From positions 1 to 37,459 of the forward strand of contig JAUWPG010000007.1 of the NCBI GenBank assembly GCA_030611725.1: a stretch of DNA of 37,459 nt, given 5' to 3'. This document shows, piece by piece, positions 34,016 to 37,459 of the stretch. The position numbers and the translations under genes were made by a program. The notes below the pieces were generated by a model. That model searched no databases and was not told where the DNA came from. It was given only the letters and a program-made list of their open reading frames with translations. The number at the start of each line of letters is the position of its first letter. Within the stretch, counting starts at the first letter, position 1. Source of the stretch: Gammaproteobacteria bacterium (GTDB lineage Bacteria > Pseudomonadota > Gammaproteobacteria > PS1 > Pseudothioglobaceae).

Positions 34016-35259
34016 AATTTTTAAGTTTTTTATTATTATTAGCTTCTAGTTTTACCCACTCAGCACAGCTACCCAATCCTCTAACTCTTGGCGACACACT
34101 AAAGCTTGCTAATGAGCACAATTACGCCGAAAAACAGCAGCTTCTTAATATTGATGCTGAACAACACCGGCTTATCGATTGGAAAAACCAATACGGCATA
34201 ACAACAAGCATTGATTTACAACTTGCTCAACGTAGTGATTATGGCTCTGCTGTTGACAATTCTCATGCATTCGTTCACCTTAAAAAAACGCTTTATAACC
34301 AAGCCATTGAAATTGGAAAAGACACTCAACAAAATACGCTCAATAACGCAACCCTGTCTTTTCAACAATTACAGCAGGATAAAACCATTGAAGTGATGCG
34401 CAGCTTCTTTGATATTATTTTGGCAGACATGTCTTACGAAACTATAATGGAAAATCTATCGATATTAGCCGTTCGAGAAGGTCGAATTAAAGATGATTAC
34501 GACATACAGCATGCATCAGAGCTGGAATTATTAGAAAAAAAAACCAGCACCCAAGCCAGCCAAATTCAACGTATTAAGGTAGAGTCTGAACAAATTAAAA
34601 CTCGAGCCAAGTTAGCACAACTGCTTAATGTTAATTATGAAAACCGCCCCGATGAAGTCATTAAGCCTGATTACAAATCTTTATTTAAAAAAGATTTGGC
34701 CGATTTTTCTGATTACCAGAAAAAACTTACAAACAACTTAAAGCTCAAACAACTTAAACAATATTTATTATCCATTGGTCGTCAAATTTCCCAGCAAAAA
34801 GATAATTTAGGCATAGTGATTAATTCAAGTGTTCGACTTGGAGAGCAGGGTTATCAGCGTGAAAAAAATGGCCAGTGGCGCGCTGGACTTCAGCTGTCTG
34901 TGCCATTTGGCGCTAATACCAAACAAGACAGTAAAATATCCCAACTAATAATTCAATCCAAGAAAAAACAACTTGAGATTGAAAAAGTCCAGCAAGATTT
35001 ACTTAGGGAGGCGTTGGATTATCACTTCAACCTTAGCGCATTGAGACAAACCCACAAAGCGCTAATCGTTGAGCTTGACTATCGAGACTTATATTTAGAA
35101 AAAGCACGTGCAGACTATGAATTGGAAATCAAAAGTGATATTGGCACTGCTATGGTCAACTATACTGATACTGAAAAAAAATTAGCTGAAAATGAATTTA
35201 ACTATATTATCACCCTTAAAAAATTACACCACCTCATTGGAGAAGAATATGAAATTTAA
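34012..35259 (+). CDS. TolC-family outer membrane channel protein
   Basis: Protein of 415 residues with a signal peptide (MKFLSFLLLLASSFTHSA). The rest is a repeated pattern of long amphipathic helices and short strands, as in outer membrane efflux proteins, with the opening LTLGDTLKLANEHNYAEK and two similar halves (for example QQLQQDKTIEVMRSFFDI and QDLLREALDYHFNLSAL). It would form a trimeric channel through the outer membrane for export. No inner-membrane pump gene lies in this operon. The stop overlaps the adaptor start by eleven bases. Confidence 0.88.
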   Translation: MKFLSFLLLLASSFTHSAQLPNPLTLGDTLKLANEHNYAEKQQLLNIDAEQHRLIDWKNQYGITTSIDLQLAQRSDYGSAVDNSHAFVHLKKTLYNQAIEIGKDTQQNTLNNATLSFQQLQQDKTIEVMRSFFDIILADMSYETIMENLSILAVREGRIKDDYDIQHASELELLEKKTSTQASQIQRIKVESEQIKTRAKLAQLLNVNYENRPDEVIKPDYKSLFKKDLADFSDYQKKLTNNLKLKQLKQYLLSIGRQISQQKDNLGIVINSSVRLGEQGYQREKNGQWRAGLQLSVPFGANTKQDSKISQLIIQSKKKQLEIEKVQQDLLREALDYHFNLSALRQTHKALIVELDYRDLYLEKARADYELEIKSDIGTAMVNYTDTEKKLAENEFNYIITLKKLHHLIGEEYEI

Positions 35260-35728
35260 CCACTGGTTGACATTGGGCTTACTTCTACCTAGTATCACTT
35301 TAGCACTAGATATTTATCCTCAAGTATCTGGCTCTATTATTGAAATAACAACACCTGGAAAGCAGGTTAATGCTGGGGATATACTGGTCAAACTGGATGA
35401 TAGACAGGCTCAGCTAAAACTGCAGCACTTGAAAATAACTGGCAGCATAAAACAACAATCCTTTGATGATGCCTTGTTGGTTTTAAATCAAACTCAAGAG
35501 TTGTATGATCGCATGGTGTCTTCTCATCGTGATTTAGACATTGCTAAAATGGAGCACGATGCCAAAAAGCGTGAGCTTGATGCACATAACGTATTGATAA
35601 AGATCCAAACAATTGAACTGGAAAAATACCAGATTAAATCCCCTATATCTGGCACAGTCGAACAAACACCTCACTTAAGAAATACTACTAATATAGCCAT
35701 ACCAAAGGTATTGGTCGTTATTGAATAA
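35249..35728 (+). CDS. Minimal HlyD/RND-type periplasmic adaptor
   Basis: Protein of 159 residues from the ATG at 35249 (a longer in-frame reading from 35192 lies inside the TolC-like gene and gives no signal peptide). It has a signal peptide (MKFNHWLTLGLLLPSITLA), a split lipoyl domain (PQVSGSIIEITTPGKQVNAGDILVKLDD, then IKSPISGTVEQTP) and a short alpha-hairpin between the halves (about 65-130). The beta-barrel and membrane-proximal domains that follow in normal adaptors (300-400 residues) are absent, so the protein ends right after the second lipoyl half (KVLVVIE). It is either a naturally minimal adaptor or a trimmed remnant. Confidence 0.8.
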   Translation: MKFNHWLTLGLLLPSITLALDIYPQVSGSIIEITTPGKQVNAGDILVKLDDRQAQLKLQHLKITGSIKQQSFDDALLVLNQTQELYDRMVSSHRDLDIAKMEHDAKKRELDAHNVLIKIQTIELEKYQIKSPISGTVEQTPHLRNTTNIAIPKVLVVIE

Positions 35729-35767
35729 TCTAGTTTGAGACAACAATCTTTTAAAACTCTCTTATTT

Positions 35768-36173
35768 GCTTATATTAAGCCGGTCAAATAAAGACTCCCA
35801 AGCGGTAAACTGGTTAAAGGTAGTGCTATGGCTTGTTCAAAATTGAGTGATTTTGGCTTACGACCCACAATGGCGCTCGTCCACGAGTTAGCGCGTTGTA
35901 TTTAAGCCGTCATGCGTCACATTACCCGCATAAAAACCTCATCACCAACTTTAAAAAGTGACACTTGTTCGCCAACTGCGCTCACAATACCTGAGGCATC
36001 ATAGCTTAGAATTTTTGGTACACTGTCTTTAACAATAGATTGCTTAACTTTGGTGTCAATTAGGTTGATAGAAATGACCTTTATTTCCACCAGTAAATCT
36101 TGACCTCTAGGATTGTTTAGGTTTTTTTTCAAACTCAATAAATTCACTACCGTTATAGCAAATATGCCTGCAT
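35768..36173 (-). pseudogene. Degraded zinc-type alcohol dehydrogenase (MDR, quinone-reductase-like)
   Basis: Family segments occur in the right order but in changing frames on the minus strand: YNGSEFIEFEKK, then QDLLVEIKVISINLIDTK and ILSYDASGIVSAVGEQVSLF with KVGDEVF (35917-36147, one open stretch), then YAGN after a lost T, LVDER, IVGRKPKSLNFEQAIALPL after an extra C, and WESLFDRLNIS after a lost base. At least four frameshifts plus stop codons are needed. The NAD-binding half is missing altogether. These members are about 330 residues when whole. The relic fills the only long gap in the window (35729-36174); the remaining bases of that gap show nothing else. Confidence 0.85.
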
Positions 36174-36174
36174 A

Positions 36175-36846
36175 TTATCTTCGTGTATTTTTCTCAATGC
36201 GCAGCATTGCTAGCATCATCACAAACATAATGAATATACCCAACATGGCAGCTGCCATATTCAATGTAACGAACCCTGCTATTTTTTGAGATTTAATAGA
36301 ATTCATTTTCAATAAATTTCTTTGTGTTTGAATACCAACCTGTGTAGAGAATTCCTTATCATGCCAATCAATAAAATCATCCACATCAATTTGATCACCA
36401 CTAACTTTAACCATTTTCTGGGTAAGTTCTGCCAATGAAGCAGCATAAGCCAATTGCAATTCCTTAGAGTAAACACTAGATTTTATTTTCACCAGCATTT
36501 CCACCCTATCTCGAAGATTATTTTTACTTACTACTTGGTCTATAAGTTGTTCTAAGCTGCTGACAATGGTATCAATATCTGCTAAAAAGGCGCTCTGATC
36601 TTGTGAATTAAAAACATCCACCGTCTTGGTGATAGATTTTTCAATATTTTGTTGTTGATCATTAACAGAGTTTTGATATTGAGAAAAATAAATCACTGGT
36701 ACACTAATTGTATCACTGGCTTTGGTGTTCAATTTTTCGTAACTCACAAACCCTAAAATAATCACTGCCACAAATGAAACTAGGGCAAACATCAATCCTA
36801 TACGTTGTACAAACCAAAAAAAAACTCTCTCAATCGATCTCAACAT
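36175..36846 (-). CDS. Two-helix membrane protein with a periplasmic helical domain, unknown function
   Basis: Protein of 223 residues: a membrane helix at about 18-35 (LMFALVSFVAVIILGFV), a helical periplasmic region of roughly 155 residues rich in Gln, Ser and Asp (VNDQQQNIEKSITKTVDVF, then STQVGIQTQRNLLKM), a second membrane helix at about 193-216 with many methionines (GIFIMFVMMLAML) and a short basic tail. The plan is that of a chemoreceptor or sensor-kinase input domain, but no HAMP or output domain follows. It is four bases after the pterin dehydratase gene, and the dehydrogenase pseudogene comes directly after its stop. I do not recognise the family. Confidence 0.75.
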   Translation of the reverse strand: MLRSIERVFFWFVQRIGLMFALVSFVAVIILGFVSYEKLNTKASDTISVPVIYFSQYQNSVNDQQQNIEKSITKTVDVFNSQDQSAFLADIDTIVSSLEQLIDQVVSKNNLRDRVEMLVKIKSSVYSKELQLAYAASLAELTQKMVKVSGDQIDVDDFIDWHDKEFSTQVGIQTQRNLLKMNSIKSQKIAGFVTLNMAAAMLGIFIMFVMMLAMLRIEKNTRR

Positions 36847-36850
36847 ATTC

Positions 36851-37123
36851 TTATCCTATTTGATTAAAAATTTTATTCATTTCTGTTGCTAGTTCAACAT
36901 CTAATTGGCTAATACATCCTTGAGAATGCGTTATTAACTCAACATTAACAGTGTTATATACATTGGACCATTCTGGATGGTGATTGATTTTTTCAGCTAT
37001 GATACCAGCTTGAGTCATAAAGCCAAAAGCCTGAATAAAGTCATTAAAAACAAACTGTCTCGATAGTTTTTGATTAACAATTGACCATTCTGGCAATTGT
37101 ATTAAAATTTCTGAATCTGTCAT
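36851..37123 (-). CDS. phhB: Pterin-4a-carbinolamine dehydratase
   Basis: Protein of 90 residues. The catalytic histidine segment EKINHHPEWSNVYNTVNVEL is diagnostic of PCD/DCoH. Usually it recycles the pterin used by aromatic amino acid hydroxylases. No hydroxylase gene (phhA) is nearby, and stand-alone PCD-like proteins are common, with roles that differ between organisms. It overlaps the hemC stop by four bases (ATGA) and so is translated with a heme-pathway gene. Confidence 0.9.
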   Translation of the reverse strand: MTDSEILIQLPEWSIVNQKLSRQFVFNDFIQAFGFMTQAGIIAEKINHHPEWSNVYNTVNVELITHSQGCISQLDVELATEMNKIFNQIG

Positions 37124-37458
37124 GATTGAATTTTCAAGATATCTTTAGCGCCCATTTTGATCAACTGATCACCTAGCATCTCACCCAATGCCACTGCCTG
37201 ATGAACATGACCAGATACCTGGTGCTTTAATATGACGCCAGACTCTACGTTACCCACTAAACCTGTCAGGCTTATTTGATCACCATCCAATGTTGCATAG
37301 CCCGCAATCGGCACAGAGCAGCCACCTTCTAGACGGGCATTCATCGCACGCTCAGCGCTCACTCTATAGGTAGAATCTTGGTCGATTAAAGGCTTGATTA
37401 AGTCTAGAATCTCTTGGTCATTTTCACGAATTTCAATACCCACCGCACCCTGTCCAAC
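37120..37458 (-). CDS. hemC: Hydroxymethylbilane synthase (5' truncated by window)
   Basis: Porphobilinogen deaminase, which joins four porphobilinogens into hydroxymethylbilane. Only the C-terminal part is seen; the frame is open to the right edge and reads VGQGAVGIEIREND. The cysteine that carries the dipyrromethane cofactor is in LEGGCSVPIAGYA, followed by the small C-terminal domain. hemD, its usual follower in Gammaproteobacteria, is replaced by phhB. hemJ of the same pathway lies at 24045-24470. Confidence 0.96.
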   Translation of the reverse strand, partial: VGQGAVGIEIRENDQEILDLIKPLIDQDSTYRVSAERAMNARLEGGCSVPIAGYATLDGDQISLTGLVGNVESGVILKHQVSGHVHQAVALGEMLGDQLIKMGAKDILKIQS

Positions 37459-37459
37459 T

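Noticed and set aside
35192-35248. Longer start of the adaptor gene
   Set aside because: It would add 19 residues encoded within the TolC-like gene and hide a clean signal peptide; the ATG at 35249 has a GGAGAAG site just upstream.
35729-36174. A complete short dehydrogenase gene (35917-36147)
   Set aside because: The 76-residue frame is only the best preserved piece; matching family segments continue on both sides in other frames, so it is part of a pseudogene.
1-37459. CRISPR array, mobile element, prophage or tRNA gene
   Set aside because: No spaced direct repeats, transposase or integrase motifs, phage structural genes or cloverleaf-like sequences were noticed on reading; a dedicated search was not possible.

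Overview
The window is an AT-rich, gene-dense stretch of a gammaproteobacterial chromosome with about 39 protein genes, very short spacers and many 1-14 base overlaps. Gene orders such as mnmA-hflD, ftsB-ispD-ispF and murC-murB-ddlB-ftsQ are gammaproteobacterial. The compact AT-rich style, the exported DsrE-family protein, the SoxW-like thioredoxin and the large FAD/Fe-S dehydrogenase fit best with the sulfur-oxidising SUP05/Thioglobus group, including its mollusc symbionts. That placement is an inference from gene content, not from a marker-gene comparison. No rRNA, tRNA, CRISPR array, insertion sequence or phage gene was seen.

Layout. 1-3520: end of miaB, then ybeZ, mnmA, hflD and rpsT (tRNA modification, RNA metabolism, ribosome), closed by a strong terminator. 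3580-6667: an Smr-domain protein, exonuclease VII large subunit, an exported M23 peptidase and an RDD membrane protein. 6672-12261: a palindrome-framed promoter, a 30-residue ORF, then ftsB-ispD-ispF-murC-murB-ddlB-ftsQ. This joins isoprenoid precursor synthesis, muropeptide precursor synthesis and the division-site proteins in one overlapping run. The cluster stops at ftsQ, with no ftsA or ftsZ after it.

12230-15804 (minus strand): an unidentified membrane protein, the LysM lytic transglycosylase MltD, BolA and a 2Fe-2S flavin reductase. 15886-18076: miaA and murD, converging. 18141-24044 (plus): yccA, rppH, hom, thrC, cysM and a ClC transporter; hom-thrC-cysM is an amino-acid block (homoserine, threonine, cysteine). 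24045-28238: hemJ, divergent from a 1230-residue FAD/Fe-S dehydrogenase with an N-terminal DUF3683 region. 28344-32453: a small exported protein, a gamma-glutamylcyclotransferase-like protein, an exported DsrE-family protein and a pair of M16 peptidases (one active, one lacking the zinc motif). 32480-35728: ftsY, then a three-gene envelope operon (thioredoxin-fold protein, TolC-like protein, very short HlyD-like adaptor) whose promoter is overlaid by a perfect 12-bp inverted repeat. 35768-37458 (minus): end of hemC, a pterin dehydratase, a two-helix membrane protein and a decaying zinc-type alcohol dehydrogenase pseudogene.

Most of the window is housekeeping. The most unusual points are the three-gene operon at 33451-35728 with its operator-like palindrome, the palindromes around the exported DsrE gene, the variant IspF, the division cluster without ftsA/ftsZ, the 30-residue ORF in front of ftsB, and the multiply frameshifted dehydrogenase relic.
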